Part shown: positions 16,932-27,022 of the stretch, in pieces | Position numbering within the stretch: position 1 is the stretch's first letter | How the letters are laid out: each line of letters starts with the position of its first letter | From: Bacteroidetes bacterium MedPE-SWsnd-G2 | Lineage (GTDB): Bacteria > Bacteroidota > Bacteroidia > Flavobacteriales > Flavobacteriaceae | Direction: 5' to 3' | NCBI GenBank assembly: GCA_001874335.1 | Contig: MPDE01000011.1 | Coordinates: 62,001 to 126,000, forward strand | DNA length: 64,000 bases | Notes under the pieces: generated by a model | Seen by the model: the letters and a program-made list of their open reading frames with translations, nothing else | Database searches by the model: none | What the model was told of the DNA's origin: nothing | Position numbers and translations under genes: made by a program

Positions 16932-16940
16932 GAAGAATAA

Positions 16941-16970
16941 AAAAATGCTCAACTTTAGTTGAGCATTTTT
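16941..16970. terminator. Bidirectional intrinsic terminator between aqpZ and the anti-sigma gene
   Basis: This is a perfect inverted repeat of 14-base arms (AAAAATGCTCAACT and its complement) with a 2-base centre. T runs on both strands allow termination of aqpZ and of the convergent anti-sigma gene. Confidence 0.85.
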
Positions 16971-16977
16971 TTATTCT

Positions 16978-17772
16978 TTATTTATTGTGATCTAAAGTTA
17001 CCTCGGCAACTTCATTATCAGAAAATCGACTATTCGGATTTCCTTTGGGTTCAATAGTGATACTTAAACTTAGAGCATCTTCCATGTATGGGATTTGTTT
17101 AAGTCTTCTCTTAGAATTGTCTAAAATACCAAGATTAACCATTTTGTCTTGCAACTCAGCCCAAATGTGATAACATTCTTCATCTGGAAGCTGTGGTAAT
17201 GACACAACATCTATCATCGATGTTTTATCAGCGGCATTTATATAAGCTACCGTTTTTAGATTTTTTGCTCTTTCGTTTCCTCTAATAACGTATTTTTCAG
17301 TTTCTGGGTTGTTAAGTTTAATAAACTGTTTCATTAGGTTATCAAGCTTATCGTTGTTGTTTTTAATGTCTCCTCTTAAATCAAATATCTCATCAACAAC
17401 CAATTGGTTTTCTTGTTGTAATACCATTGATTTTTGATAGAAAAATATAGCAACCATTGCACAAACAACTGCAGCAACGCTAACAGCTGTACTGTACCAA
17501 GAGCCTTTTGATGAGGTTTTTAAAGTAATTACCGAAGGATTATTTTTAGATAATTCTTCAGAAATAGCTTTTAACGTTTTAGCAGGTGCCTTGACACCTT
17601 TTACTTGAGAAATTAATTCCAAACTGTTTTGCAGCTCTAAATACTGCTTTTTAACTTCGGGGTACTTTGAAATCATTTGTTCAATTTCAAAGTTTTCGGT
17701 AAAAGTTGTGTCCCCAATAACATACTTTTCCAATAATCCAGAATTCAAAAATGTAGAAATTTTAGTATCCAT
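16978..17772 (-). CDS. RskA-type anti-sigma factor
   Basis: The product has 264 aa. The N-terminal ~95 residues are a cytosolic sigma-binding region (SGLLEKYVIGDTTFTENFEIEQMI...). One membrane helix (WYSTAVSVAAVVCAMVAIFFY, about 97-117) is followed by a coiled coil and a C-terminal RskA-like periplasmic domain with VSLPQLPDEECYHIWAEL and SITIEPKGN. It should hold the ECF sigma factor encoded 11 bases upstream at the membrane until a signal releases it. No classical HxxxCxxC zinc anti-sigma motif is present. The gene ends next to the aqpZ terminator. The signal is unknown. Confidence 0.85.
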   Translation of the reverse strand: MDTKISTFLNSGLLEKYVIGDTTFTENFEIEQMISKYPEVKKQYLELQNSLELISQVKGVKAPAKTLKAISEELSKNNPSVITLKTSSKGSWYSTAVSVAAVVCAMVAIFFYQKSMVLQQENQLVVDEIFDLRGDIKNNNDKLDNLMKQFIKLNNPETEKYVIRGNERAKNLKTVAYINAADKTSMIDVVSLPQLPDEECYHIWAELQDKMVNLGILDNSKRRLKQIPYMEDALSLSITIEPKGNPNSRFSDNEVAEVTLDHNK

Positions 17773-17783
17773 GATTTTATAGT

Positions 17784-18314
17784 TTAAGGATTGTAAATTT
17801 TTTTTAGTTCTCTCAATCCAATTTTTAGTCTTGATTTAATTGTGCCTAACGGAATATTTAATTCCTCACTTGCTTCTTGTTGGGTCATGCCTTCAAAATA
17901 AAGTGCCTTAAGTACAATTTGATATTTTTGGTCTATGCTGGCTAAGTGTTTTTTTAAATCTATGACATCTTGGTTTAAATTAGATGTCGGTAAAATATAT
18001 ACGTCAGATTTATCGATTTGGACTTCTTTGTCAAATCGCTTCTTATAACTTCTTAATTTATCGATTGCCGTATTTCTTGCAATTCGATATAACCAAGTGA
18101 ATAATTTTGATTTTTTTGAATCGTATGATTTAGCATTTTTCCAGATCTTTACGAAGGTTTCTTGAAGTGCATCTTCTGCAATTTCTTCGTGAATAGTAAT
18201 TTTTAAAATCACACCATAAAGGCTGTCAGCATAGTTTTCGTATAATAAATTTATAGCTGATGAATCTTCCTTTTCAAGAAGTTGAACAATATGTTCTTCT
18301 AAGGGTGTACGCAA
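17784..18314 (-). CDS. ECF sigma factor paired with an anti-sigma factor
   Basis: The 176 aa product carries region 2 (LYENYADSLYGVILKI..., ALQETFVKIWKNA, LFTWLYRIARNTAIDKLR) and region 4 (DQKYQIVLKALYFEGMTQQEAS followed by LGTIKSRLKIGLREL). It resembles the SigK-type ECF group that pairs with RskA anti-sigma proteins, which is exactly its downstream neighbour. Translation of the two is likely linked through the 11-base gap. It probably controls an envelope or oxidative stress response and its own operon; the target promoter cannot be read here. Confidence 0.92.
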   Translation of the reverse strand: MRTPLEEHIVQLLEKEDSSAINLLYENYADSLYGVILKITIHEEIAEDALQETFVKIWKNAKSYDSKKSKLFTWLYRIARNTAIDKLRSYKKRFDKEVQIDKSDVYILPTSNLNQDVIDLKKHLASIDQKYQIVLKALYFEGMTQQEASEELNIPLGTIKSRLKIGLRELKKIYNP

Positions 18315-18437
18315 AAGAAATTATTTAAGGTAGACGATGGTTTATGAGGCTAATGCTGAAAAATCAGAATGTTATAAATTTAGTGAATAATAACTAAACG
18401 GGATTATTTTCAATCTATTACCTCAGTAATTTAATTG

Positions 18438-19448
18438 TTAAATTACATTTACTTCCATATCAATTGTAATGCCAAACAATCTGAATATCGTCTTTTGAAT
18501 GAATTTTGCCAATTCAAAAATGTCTTGCCCGTTTGCATCATCGTAATTCACTAAGACTAGTGCTTGTTTTTTGTGAACACCATAATTGCCTAAGGTTTTT
18601 CCTTTAAATCCCGCATGCTCAATTAGCCAGCCTGCTGGCACTTTAACCTGAGTTTGAGATACCTTATAGCATGGCATGTTGGGAAAGTTGATTAATAATT
18701 GCTCGTATTGCTCTTTGTTAATTACAGGGTTTTTGAAAAAACTTCCGCTATTTCCTATTTTTTTAGGGTCAGGTAATTTGCTTTCTCGAATGGCAATAAC
18801 TGCATCAGAAATTGAAGATATAGTAGGTGTACTAATCTTCATAGCTTCTAATTGATCGGTAATGGCCCCGTATGATGTTTTTAATTGATGAGAATTAGAA
18901 GTTAAGCAAAGAGTGACCTCAGTAATGATGTATTGCCCTTTTAGGTCTTGTTTAAAAACAGACTCCCTATAACCAAATTTGCAATCTTCTTTGGTGAAGG
19001 TTTTTAAAGATTTACTTTCAATATGAATGGCTTGACAAGAATGGAACACATCTTTAAGTTCAACGCCATATGCTCCGATATTTTGAATAGGAGCGGTGCC
19101 TATATTTCCTGGGATTAGGGATAGATTTTCAATCCCTCCAAAATTTTGATTTAAACACCACAACACAAATTCATGCCAGTTTTCACCTGCCTGAGCAGTA
19201 ACTAATACGTGTTTATCATCGTGGTGTTTAAATGTAATTCCTTTGGTGTTGATATGTAATACTAAGGCGTCTATATCTTGAGTTAAAAGCATGTTGCTGC
19301 CTCCTCCTAAAACAAACGGTTTTTCATTGCAGTTATTTAAGATGCTAAGCAATTGAGCAGTAGAACTAACTGAAGCAAATTGCTTGGCTATAACCTCGAT
19401 TCCGAAGGTGTTATAAGGTTTTAAAGATATATTTTCCTGTATTTGCAT
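18438..19448 (-). CDS. murB: UDP-N-acetylenolpyruvoylglucosamine reductase
   Basis: This 336 aa FAD enzyme of peptidoglycan precursor synthesis reduces UDP-GlcNAc-enolpyruvate to UDP-MurNAc with NADPH. The N-terminal LKPYNTFGIEV, the FAD motif FVLGGGSNML, LSLIPGNIGTAPIQNIGAYG, and FGYRESVFK are signatures. NSGSFFKNPVI holds the catalytic Ser, and the C-terminal half contains the type I MurB extra segment (GWLIEHAGFKGK). It starts one base after the end of the aminotransferase gene, so both are on one minus-strand transcript. Confidence 0.96.
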   Translation of the reverse strand: MQIQENISLKPYNTFGIEVIAKQFASVSSTAQLLSILNNCNEKPFVLGGGSNMLLTQDIDALVLHINTKGITFKHHDDKHVLVTAQAGENWHEFVLWCLNQNFGGIENLSLIPGNIGTAPIQNIGAYGVELKDVFHSCQAIHIESKSLKTFTKEDCKFGYRESVFKQDLKGQYIITEVTLCLTSNSHQLKTSYGAITDQLEAMKISTPTISSISDAVIAIRESKLPDPKKIGNSGSFFKNPVINKEQYEQLLINFPNMPCYKVSQTQVKVPAGWLIEHAGFKGKTLGNYGVHKKQALVLVNYDDANGQDIFELAKFIQKTIFRLFGITIDMEVNVI

Positions 19449-19449
19449 A

Positions 19450-20640
19450 TTAATCTTGATACACTTTTAATGCCTCTTTTAGAATATTAACAGCCTTCTT
19501 AAGGCTATCGTTGTTTAAAACATAGGCAATTCTAATTTGATTTAAGCCAACTCCTGGTGTTGAATAAAATCCTGCAGCCGGAGCCACCATGACAGTTTCT
19601 CCATCTACATCGAAATGCTCCAAAAGCCATCTTGCAAAATCATCGGCGTTTTTCACTGGTAATTCTGCTATGCAATAAAATGCACCATTAGGGTTTGCAA
19701 CTTTTACATTGTCAATTTTTTCTAACTCCGTTATAAGTGTGTTTCTTCTTAAAACGTATTCTTCAATAACTTCAGTGAAATAAGACTGCGGAGTGTCTAA
19801 GGCGGCTTCACCTGCAATTTGAGCTAAGGTTGGCGGGCTCAATCTTGCTTGGGCAAATTTTAAAGCCGTTTGAATAAATGTTTTATTTCTTGATACCAGG
19901 TAACCAATTCTTGCACCACACATGCTGTAACGTTTAGAAACAGAATCAATCATTATAGCATGATCTTCTAATCCTGCTTCTTGCATGATGGAGTAGAATG
20001 TGTTGTTGTCATAAACAAACTCTCTATATACTTCGTCTGCGATTAAATATAAGTCATGTTTTTTGACAATAGCAGCAAGCTTTTTAATCTCTTCTTTAGA
20101 ATATAAGTATCCTGTCGGATTTCCAGGGTTACAGATTAAAATGGCCTTAGTTTTAGGAGTAATTAAGGCTTCAAAAGCATCAATTGGAGGTAAGGCAAAA
20201 TTATCTTCAATTTTAGAAATTACTGGAACAATGTTTATGCCAGAAGCTTTTGAGAATCCATTGTAATTGGCATAAAATGGTTCTGGTATAATAATTTCGT
20301 CATCGCTATCCATAATACTTCCAAAGGCAAAAAGAAGTGCTTCACTACCTCCAGTGGTTACTATTATGTCGTTATGAGATACATTAATATTGTTCTTCTT
20401 GTAGTAATCAGCTATTTTCAATCGGTAGGTTTCAGAACCTTCAGATCTACTATAAGCTAAGGTTTCAATATCAGCGTTTTTTATAGCTTCAATTGCAACT
20501 TCAGGAGTTTTAATATCTGGTTGACCAATGTTTAAATGGTATACTTTTTTACCAGCCTTGTAAGCCAGTTCAGAATAAGGAACTAATTTTCTTATCGGTG
20601 ATTCAGGCATTGATTGCCCCTTAGATGATATATGCGGCAT
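19450..20640 (-). CDS. PLP-dependent class I aminotransferase
   Basis: This 396 aa fold-type I aminotransferase of the aspartate aminotransferase Ib kind has the N-terminal LNIGQPDIKTPE, the PLP-phosphate site GGSEAL, NPGNPTGYLYSKEE with the Asn that contacts the PLP ring oxygen, IADEVYREFVYD, and the PLP Lys in SVSKRYSMCGARIGY. The C-terminal NQIRIAYVLN holds the Arg that binds the substrate carboxylate. Aspartate or another amino acid with 2-oxoglutarate is likely, but the exact substrate cannot be read. It precedes murB with a 1-base gap. Confidence 0.9.
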   Translation of the reverse strand: MPHISSKGQSMPESPIRKLVPYSELAYKAGKKVYHLNIGQPDIKTPEVAIEAIKNADIETLAYSRSEGSETYRLKIADYYKKNNINVSHNDIIVTTGGSEALLFAFGSIMDSDDEIIIPEPFYANYNGFSKASGINIVPVISKIEDNFALPPIDAFEALITPKTKAILICNPGNPTGYLYSKEEIKKLAAIVKKHDLYLIADEVYREFVYDNNTFYSIMQEAGLEDHAIMIDSVSKRYSMCGARIGYLVSRNKTFIQTALKFAQARLSPPTLAQIAGEAALDTPQSYFTEVIEEYVLRRNTLITELEKIDNVKVANPNGAFYCIAELPVKNADDFARWLLEHFDVDGETVMVAPAAGFYSTPGVGLNQIRIAYVLNNDSLKKAVNILKEALKVYQD

Positions 20641-20763
20641 TTTTTGATAAATTTAAAAGGCAAAGTTCTGAAATTTATCTTAAAGTTTTTTTAAAAAAAG
20701 CGACTAATTAAATGAGTTCATTTAAAGATTTGTAACTTGTTAGTAGTCGGTTGGTTATGTGCT

Positions 20764-22113
20764 ATGAGAAAGATTCTATTTTATACCGTTTTGTGGTGTG
20801 TTTGTGCAACAAGTTTTGCACAGGGTAACTTCACTATGAGGCACCATAGTAGCGATAAAATAAAATTTGAGCTGATAAACAATTTGATAATTATTCCTGT
20901 TGAAGTTAACGGATTAAAGTTGTCATTTTTATTAGATTCAGGTGTAAGCAAGCCTATACTTTTTAATATTAACGGCGTATCAGATACTCTTAAAATGGAT
21001 AACGTAGAGGTTTTTACGCTACGAGGGTTAGGCGCTGATGGATCTATTGAAGCTTTAAAATCTAAAAACAATTTTGTTAGGGTAGGAGATGCTATAAATG
21101 TTCATCAAGATATTTATGTTGTTCAAGATGAATCTATAAATTTCGCTCCTCGATTGGGCGTCCCTATACATGGTATAATCGGCTATGATCTCTTAAAAGA
21201 TTTTGTGGTCGAAATTAATTATTCTTCTAAGTATTTAAGGTTCAGTAATCCTAAAACATACAAGTATAAAAATTGTAAACGTTGCAAGGCTTTTGATTTG
21301 ACCCTATATAAAAACAAACCTTACATTGATGCTATTGTTGGTGTTCATGGTAAAGATGTACCGGTAAAGTTATTAATAGATTCGGGAGGGTCTGATGCCT
21401 TATGGTTATTTAATGATAAAGAACAAGGGTTGTTTCCTCATGAGGAAATGTTTTTTGCAGATTATTTAGGGAAAGGGTTAAGTGGTGATTTGCATGGCAA
21501 ACGCTCGAAGGTAAATACGTTTTCCTTAAATGATTTTAAACTAAAGAATGTTAATGTGGCTTATCCAGACTCGTCCTCTATTAGTTTAGCTAGGCGATTT
21601 AAAGCAAGAAGCGGGAGTATGTCAGGTGAATTGTTAAAACGATTTAATGTCATATTTGATTACCCGAGCAAAAAAATCACACTGAAGCCCAATGGCAATT
21701 TTAGAGATCCGTTTTATTATAATAAAAGCGGTATCGTACTTGAACAAGAAGGACTAAGGGTGGTAAAAATGAAAGAGAAGCCTGTTATGGTTGAGAATTT
21801 TGGGACTTCCACTAATACAGGTAACAATCTTACAGTTTATAATACTGCAGGCTATAGTTTTCACATAAAACCAGCTTTTAGAATTGTTGAATTAAGACTA
21901 GATTCACCAGCAGACAAAGCAGGTTTGTTAAAAGATGATGTGATATTGGCAATAAACAATAAAGATACACACGACTTAAAGCTTCAAGAAGTGAATCAAA
22001 TGTTTAGGGCAGAAGACGGCAAATTAATTAAGCTTAAAGTAGATAGAGAAGGTCGGATTATGGATTTTCAATTCAAATTAGAAAATGTATTTAAACAAAA
22101 AAGCTCTCAATAA
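20764..22113 (+). CDS. Retropepsin-like aspartyl protease with two protease domains and a PDZ domain
   Basis: The ATG at 20764 gives 449 aa starting with a signal peptide (MRKILFYTVLWCVCATSFAQ). A codon-longer frame from a TTG at 20737 is less likely because it spoils the signal. Two retropepsin-type lobes follow: FLLDSGVSKPIL with downstream IHGIIGYDLL, and KLLIDSGGSDALWLF. A PDZ domain closes the protein (LRLDSPADKAGLLKDDVILAINN). Such two-lobed secreted aspartyl proteases are widespread in Bacteroidota, with unknown substrates in the periplasm. The gene stands alone and its stop codon lies inside its own terminator hairpin. Confidence 0.85.
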   Translation: MRKILFYTVLWCVCATSFAQGNFTMRHHSSDKIKFELINNLIIIPVEVNGLKLSFLLDSGVSKPILFNINGVSDTLKMDNVEVFTLRGLGADGSIEALKSKNNFVRVGDAINVHQDIYVVQDESINFAPRLGVPIHGIIGYDLLKDFVVEINYSSKYLRFSNPKTYKYKNCKRCKAFDLTLYKNKPYIDAIVGVHGKDVPVKLLIDSGGSDALWLFNDKEQGLFPHEEMFFADYLGKGLSGDLHGKRSKVNTFSLNDFKLKNVNVAYPDSSSISLARRFKARSGSMSGELLKRFNVIFDYPSKKITLKPNGNFRDPFYYNKSGIVLEQEGLRVVKMKEKPVMVENFGTSTNTGNNLTVYNTAGYSFHIKPAFRIVELRLDSPADKAGLLKDDVILAINNKDTHDLKLQEVNQMFRAEDGKLIKLKVDREGRIMDFQFKLENVFKQKSSQ

Positions 22114-22127
22114 TTGAGAGCTTTTTT
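22097..22127. terminator. Intrinsic terminator overlapping the aspartyl protease stop codon
   Basis: The arms AAAAAAGCTCTCAAT (22097-22111) and its complement (22113-22127) form a perfect stem around one base. T runs on both strands make it usable for the plus gene and for the convergent DUF1573 gene. The TAA stop (22111-22113) sits at the loop. Confidence 0.85.
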
Positions 22128-22147
22128 GTTTTATTAAAGAATAAAAT

Positions 22148-22573
22148 CTATTGTTCCATTACGCTTTTGTTTTTCTTTTCAAGTACATTCTTTTTACTTG
22201 AATCGACAACCAAACCTTTAATTTTTAAAGCTACAGTTGGAGTTTCTGCGTTAGAAATAACAGTTATTGTTTTTCTAATAGGGTTAACTCTATTGGTGTC
22301 GTATTTCACCTCAATTTCTCCTGTTTGTCCAGGTAAAATAGGTTCTTTTGGCTTTTTAGGAACCGTACAACCACAAGATGATTTTACTTTTGAAATTATT
22401 AACGGCGCATCTCCCGTGTTTGTGAATTTAAACACACGAACACCATCTGCTCCTTTTTCTATTGTTCCGTAATCAATTGTTTTTTCTTCAAATTCTATTT
22501 TTGCCACCTTATCTTGAGCAAAGGCTCCAAGGCTAATAAAAGCAACAACTAATAATAATGTAAACTTTTTCAT
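22148..22573 (-). CDS. DUF1573 domain protein, exported
   Basis: The 141 aa product starts with a clear signal peptide (KKFTLLLVVAFISLGAFAQ) followed by one DUF1573 domain, an immunoglobulin-like fold (IEFEEKTIDYGTIEKGADGV, FKFTNTGDAPLII, SSCGCTVPKKPKEPILPG). The CGCTVP motif is the hallmark of the family. These small periplasmic proteins are numerous in Bacteroidota and have no settled role. The gene is convergent with the aspartyl protease and divergent from valS. The C-terminal tail is Lys-rich. Confidence 0.88.
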   Translation of the reverse strand: MKKFTLLLVVAFISLGAFAQDKVAKIEFEEKTIDYGTIEKGADGVRVFKFTNTGDAPLIISKVKSSCGCTVPKKPKEPILPGQTGEIEVKYDTNRVNPIRKTITVISNAETPTVALKIKGLVVDSSKKNVLEKKNKSVMEQ

Positions 22574-22723
22574 GTCATTTATTTTTAAAAGATACCTCCA
22601 AAACTAATTACTTTTAATATCACTGCAAAATAAATTAGCTGTATTGCTATAGTATTTTAACATAAATCAAAAAAAATAGCTCAGTTAATCTTATGATTTA
22701 TTCCTCAAAAAAAGAAATATAAG

Positions 22724-22731
22724 TACTTTTG
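22724..22731 (+). promoter_or_regulatory. -7 element upstream of valS
   Basis: TACTTTTG is an exact TAnnTTTG match 28 bases before the valS ATG. The -33 region is AT-rich without a clear TTTG. Confidence 0.4.
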
Positions 22732-22759
22732 CTTGTTATTATACAAAAACAATTCCAAA

Positions 22760-25396
22760 ATGGAGATTCCAAATATATATTCAGCATTAGACGTAGAACA
22801 AAAGTGGTATGACTACTGGATGAAACATGATTATTTTCATTCAGAGCCAGATGAAAGAGAGCCTTATACTATTGTAATTCCTCCTCCAAACGTGACGGGA
22901 GTCTTACATATGGGACATATGCTAAATAACACGATTCAAGATGTTTTGATTCGTCGTGCGAGATTACAAGGTAAAAACGCATGTTGGGTACCAGGAACAG
23001 ATCATGCTTCTATTGCAACCGAAGCTAAAGTTGTAGCACGATTAAAGGAGCAAGGAATTGATAAAAACGACCTGACAAGAGCTGAGTTTTTAGAGCATGC
23101 TTGGGAATGGACAGATGAGTACGGTGGAGTAATCTTAGAACAATTAAAGAAATTAGGTTGTTCTTGTGATTGGGATCGTACAAAATTCACCATGGATGAC
23201 GATATGAGTGAAGCTGTAATCAAAGTATTTGTTGATTTGTATAACAAAGGTTTGATTTATAGAGGATACCGAATGGTAAATTGGGATCCAGAAGCGAAAA
23301 CAACCTTATCTGATGAAGAAGTTATCCATGAAGAGCGTCAAGGCTTATTGTATTATATCAATTACAAAGTTGAAGGTTCTGATGAAACATTAACTATAGC
23401 AACTACAAGACCTGAAACTATTTTCGGAGATACTGCCATTTGTATTAATCCTAATGATGAAAGGTTTACCCACCTAAAAGGAAAGAAGGCCATTGTACCT
23501 ATATGCCATAGAGTGATTCCAATTATAGAAGATGAATATGTAGATGTTGAGTTTGGTACTGGATGTTTAAAAGTAACACCGGCACACGACGAAAACGATA
23601 AAAATTTAGGAGATAAACACAAGTTAGAAGTTGTTGATATTTTTAATGAGGATGCAACTTTAAATTCATTTGGATTACAATTTGAAGGTCAAGATAGATT
23701 TGTTGCGCGAAAAGCGGTTGCTAAAGCTTTAGAAGCCGAACATATATTAGTAAAAACAGAAACTCACCTTAATAAAGTAGGAACATCTGAGCGTACCAAA
23801 GCAGTGATTGAACCGAGATTGAGTGATCAGTGGTTTTTGAAAATGGAAGAGCTGGTTAAGCCTGCCATTGAAGCTGTGCTGGGAGAAGAAGCTGAAATTA
23901 AATTGTTCCCTAAAAAGTTTGAAAACACCTATAGACACTGGATGGAGAATATTAGAGATTGGAACATCTCTCGACAGTTGCTATGGGGACAACAAATTCC
24001 GGCTTTCTTTTATGGAGACGGAAAGGAAGATTTTGTGGTAGCAGAAACTATTGCAGAAGCTTTAGAGTTGGCTAAAACAAAAACAGGAAATAACAAACTA
24101 ACAGCTAAAGATTTAACTCAAGATACAGATGCATTAGACACTTGGTTTTCATCTTGGTTATGGCCAATGAGCGTTTTTGATGGCATTAGAAATCCTGAAA
24201 ACGAAGAAATTAATTATTACTATCCTACAAACGATTTGGTTACTGGACCAGATATTTTATTCTTCTGGGTTGCAAGAATGATCATTGCCGGATATGAGTA
24301 TAAAGATCAAAAACCATTTAACAATGTGTATTTAACAGGATTGGTTAGAGATAAGCAACGTCGTAAGATGAGTAAATCTTTAGGTAATTCTCCTGATGCA
24401 TTAAAGTTAATAGAAGAGTACTCTGCAGATGGTGTTCGTGTAGGGCTACTATTAAGTAGTGCAGCAGGAAACGATTTAATGTTTGATGAGGCGTTATGCC
24501 AACAAGGAAAAGGTTTTGGGAATAAAATCTGGAATGCCTTTAGACTGGTAAGCGGTTGGGAAGTTGATAAAACAATCACGCAGCCAGAATCAAGTGCGAT
24601 CGCTGTAAAATGGTTTGAGTCTAAATTTCAAAAAGCGCTTTTAGAAATAGAAGATCACTTTAGTAAATACAGATTAAGTGATGCGCTAATGTGTATCTAT
24701 AAACTTATTTACGATGATTTTTGTGGTTGGATGTTAGAAATGGTAAAACCAGGATACCAACAACCAATTGATGAGAAAACGCTAAACAGTGTGTTAGCTA
24801 TTTTTGAGGACAACTTAAAAATTGTTCATCCATTTATGCCTTTCTTGACAGAAGAAATTTGGCATTATATCGCTGATAGATCTTCAGATGAAGCATTAAT
24901 TATTTCAGAATGGCCAAAAGCTAAGCCTATTGATGAAACTATAATTACTGAATTTGAATTTGCATCAGAAGTTATTTCAGGGATTAGAAATCTAAGAAAG
25001 CAAAAGAATATAGCGTTTAAAGATGCTATTCCGTTTTTGGCAATTAATAACGAAAAGACTTCAAATGCATTTGATTCTATAATTCAGAAGTTAGGTAATT
25101 TGGAAGCTATTGAGTATGTAGATGCTGCAGTAGAAGGCGCCTTGACCTTTAGAGTAAAGTCTAATGAGTATTTTGTGCCAATGCAAGGCAGTATTGATGT
25201 AGAAGCTGAAATGAAGAAGTTAACAGAAGAGTTAAACTACACTGAAGGCTTTTTAAAATCTGTACAAAAGAAACTGTCTAACGAACGATTTGTGGCAGGA
25301 GCCCCTGAGCAAGTTGTTGCCAGTGAAAAGAAAAAGGAAGTTGATGCTTTGGCTAAAATAGAAACTATTAAAGCAAGTTTAAACAGTTTGAAATAG
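22760..25396 (+). CDS. valS: Valine--tRNA ligase
   Basis: The ATG at 22760 gives 878 aa; a TTG 27 bases upstream adds a non-conserved extension and is rejected. It charges tRNA-Val. The HIGH motif reads HMGHMLN, preceded by PPPNVTGVL, and the KMSKS motif is [10 protein letters not shown]. The CP1 editing domain, which removes misacylated Thr, shows [17 protein letters not shown] and [16 protein letters not shown]. The C-terminal anticodon-binding domain is followed by a coiled-coil arm (from about residue 815). It ends in a strong hairpin terminator shared with the M20 peptidase gene. Confidence 0.97.
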   Translation: MEIPNIYSALDVEQKWYDYWMKHDYFHSEPDEREPYTIVIPPPNVTGVLHMGHMLNNTIQDVLIRRARLQGKNACWVPGTDHASIATEAKVVARLKEQGIDKNDLTRAEFLEHAWEWTDEYGGVILEQLKKLGCSCDWDRTKFTMDDDMSEAVIKVFVDLYNKGLIYRGYRMVNWDPEAKTTLSDEEVIHEERQGLLYYINYKVEGSDETLTIATTRPETIFGDTAICINPNDERFTHLKGKKAIVPICHRVIPIIEDEYVDVEFGTGCLKVTPAHDENDKNLGDKHKLEVVDIFNEDATLNSFGLQFEGQDRFVARKAVAKALEAEHILVKTETHLNKVGTSERTKAVIEPRLSDQWFLKMEELVKPAIEAVLGEEAEIKLFPKKFENTYRHWMENIRDWNISRQLLWGQQIPAFFYGDGKEDFVVAETIAEALELAKTKTGNNKLTAKDLTQDTDALDTWFSSWLWPMSVFDGIRNPENEEINYYYPTNDLVTGPDILFFWVARMIIAGYEYKDQKPFNNVYLTGLVRDKQRRKMSKSLGNSPDALKLIEEYSADGVRVGLLLSSAAGNDLMFDEALCQQGKGFGNKIWNAFRLVSGWEVDKTITQPESSAIAVKWFESKFQKALLEIEDHFSKYRLSDALMCIYKLIYDDFCGWMLEMVKPGYQQPIDEKTLNSVLAIFEDNLKIVHPFMPFLTEEIWHYIADRSSDEALIISEWPKAKPIDETIITEFEFASEVISGIRNLRKQKNIAFKDAIPFLAINNEKTSNAFDSIIQKLGNLEAIEYVDAAVEGALTFRVKSNEYFVPMQGSIDVEAEMKKLTEELNYTEGFLKSVQKKLSNERFVAGAPEQVVASEKKKEVDALAKIETIKASLNSLK

Positions 25397-25413
25397 TGTA
25401 GAAATACAATCAT

Positions 25414-25447
25414 AAAAAAAGCCTTCAGGAAACTGAAGGCTTTTTTT
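25414..25447. terminator. Bidirectional intrinsic terminator with a GAAA loop, valS / M20 peptidase
   Basis: The stem GCCTTCAG / CTGAAGGC (25421-25440) closes a GAAA tetraloop and is flanked by seven A and seven to eight T, extending pairing and giving U tails on both strands. The peptidase stop codon touches its edge. Confidence 0.88.
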
Positions 25448-26874
25448 TATTTCACTCCTTGTTTAAAGCAGTACTCAATAAAATCGGTGTAGGTTTGTTT
25501 ACCTCTTAATAGCACTTTAATTTCCAAACGTTCATTTTGACTATGGATGCGCTCAATATATTTGCGCTCCATAATAATTGGTACTGTAGAATAAGCATTA
25601 ACACCTTTGGCTCTAAATGCACCAACATCATTGTAGTTTGGTAACATGGCAATAACCACTTTGCCTTCAGGGTAATTCTCTTCAATAGATTTTTGAAAAC
25701 CGTTATAAAAAATATTGTTTTCATCAGAGAATCCGGTGTCATGGGATTGTCCAACAATAGTTATTTTGATATCATCGTTTTTAAGTCTCTTTTTTAAATC
25801 AGCAATAAAGTCTTCGCTTGATTCACCCGGTAACAAACGACAATCTAAAGTAGCAGTCACCTTTTCCGGAATTGTATTAATAGCATTGGTGTTGCAGCTA
25901 ATACCAGTAAGTGTTATGGTATTTGAGAAAATTGAAAATAATTCTGGTTCTTTTTTCAGTTCTTTTTTAATGAGGCCCTTAAAGGTTTTAGGATGTTTTA
26001 ATGCTAATTTTGTTGCTCCTGATTCTAAACGACCTAAGGCTTTAAGCATTTTTGTATTTACATCATTAAAGATGAGTTTTGGTTTTCGCTTTAAAACATT
26101 GTTTAATGCCATAACCATTTCTTTGTTGGAATAGGATTCAGGTGTTACTGATGCGTGACCAAACGATTTTATTGAAAGCTCTAACTCCAGCCATAAAAAC
26201 TTTTTGTGAGCTGTTGAAATACCAAATACAGGTGTTTCAGGAGTTTTTGATAGTATTTCTCGAATCCCAAACGGGCCTTCTCCAAAAACAACTATCGGAT
26301 TTAAATCATCTAAATAATTATTGACAACATGTTGTACACCGTTTTCACCACATTCACCTTCTTCACATGAAACCGAAAGTAAGGTGACATTATACGGCAT
26401 GTCTTTATCCCCATAAGATTTTAAAAGATCAATCATACTATAGAGTTGCATCACTGCAACGCCTTTGTTGTCATAAGAGCCTCTGCCCCAAATTTCGGTA
26501 TCTGTTACCGCACCCGAAAATGGAGGGTAGGTCCAATTTTCTAAATTTTCTGCAGGAACCACATCTATATGATGAAGGAAAATAATATTAGGTAATTGCT
26601 TTGAAAGTGGATAAAGTGAAGCCGAAAAATTAAAATTGCCTTCGCCTGTTCCCATTTGTTGGGTGTAAAACCCTTGAGATTCACACAGTTCTTTTAGCCA
26701 AAGACCGGCTTCTGTTTCTTCACCTGTAACCGACTCAAATTGAATATACTTACTTAGGGTTTCAACCATTTCAGATTCTTCAGGGCTTTGAGGTTTATAA
26801 TCCTCTGAAATTTGACCAAAAGAGCTAACAAATGCTAAAATAAATAGGCATAGAGAAAGATGTAATTTTTGCAT
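25447..26874 (-). CDS. Exported M20-family metallopeptidase (dipeptidase type)
   Basis: The product has 475 aa with a signal peptide (LHLSLCLFILAFVSSFGQ). The M20 di-zinc site is visible: IIFLHHIDVVPAE (first His and Asp), WGRGSYDNKGVAVMQL (bridging Asp), SCEEGECGE (catalytic Glu and ligand), and a C-terminal HSQNERL (last His). An inserted dimerisation domain lies in the middle (about 215-330). It trims peptides in the periplasm, releasing amino acids or dipeptides. It is a single gene and faces valS. The exact specificity is unknown. Confidence 0.9.
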   Translation of the reverse strand: MQKLHLSLCLFILAFVSSFGQISEDYKPQSPEESEMVETLSKYIQFESVTGEETEAGLWLKELCESQGFYTQQMGTGEGNFNFSASLYPLSKQLPNIIFLHHIDVVPAENLENWTYPPFSGAVTDTEIWGRGSYDNKGVAVMQLYSMIDLLKSYGDKDMPYNVTLLSVSCEEGECGENGVQHVVNNYLDDLNPIVVFGEGPFGIREILSKTPETPVFGISTAHKKFLWLELELSIKSFGHASVTPESYSNKEMVMALNNVLKRKPKLIFNDVNTKMLKALGRLESGATKLALKHPKTFKGLIKKELKKEPELFSIFSNTITLTGISCNTNAINTIPEKVTATLDCRLLPGESSEDFIADLKKRLKNDDIKITIVGQSHDTGFSDENNIFYNGFQKSIEENYPEGKVVIAMLPNYNDVGAFRAKGVNAYSTVPIIMERKYIERIHSQNERLEIKVLLRGKQTYTDFIEYCFKQGVK

Positions 26875-27022
26875 TAATACAGTATTTAATTAATTATTGG
26901 GGTGCCTCATTTCAACTGAAAAAAAACTTCATTTGGTGATTCCCTAATAATGTAACCAAATTGTAATCCAAAAGGCGAACAAATATACTAAATACTATCG
27001 GTAGAAAATAGGTATGAGAAAA

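Noticed and set aside
22733-22760. TTG start extending valS by nine codons
   Set aside because: The extension is not like the family and directly abuts the -7 element; ATG at 22760 fits.
23002-24579. Several minus-strand frames inside valS
   Set aside because: They are antisense shadows with no conserved features and no expression signals.
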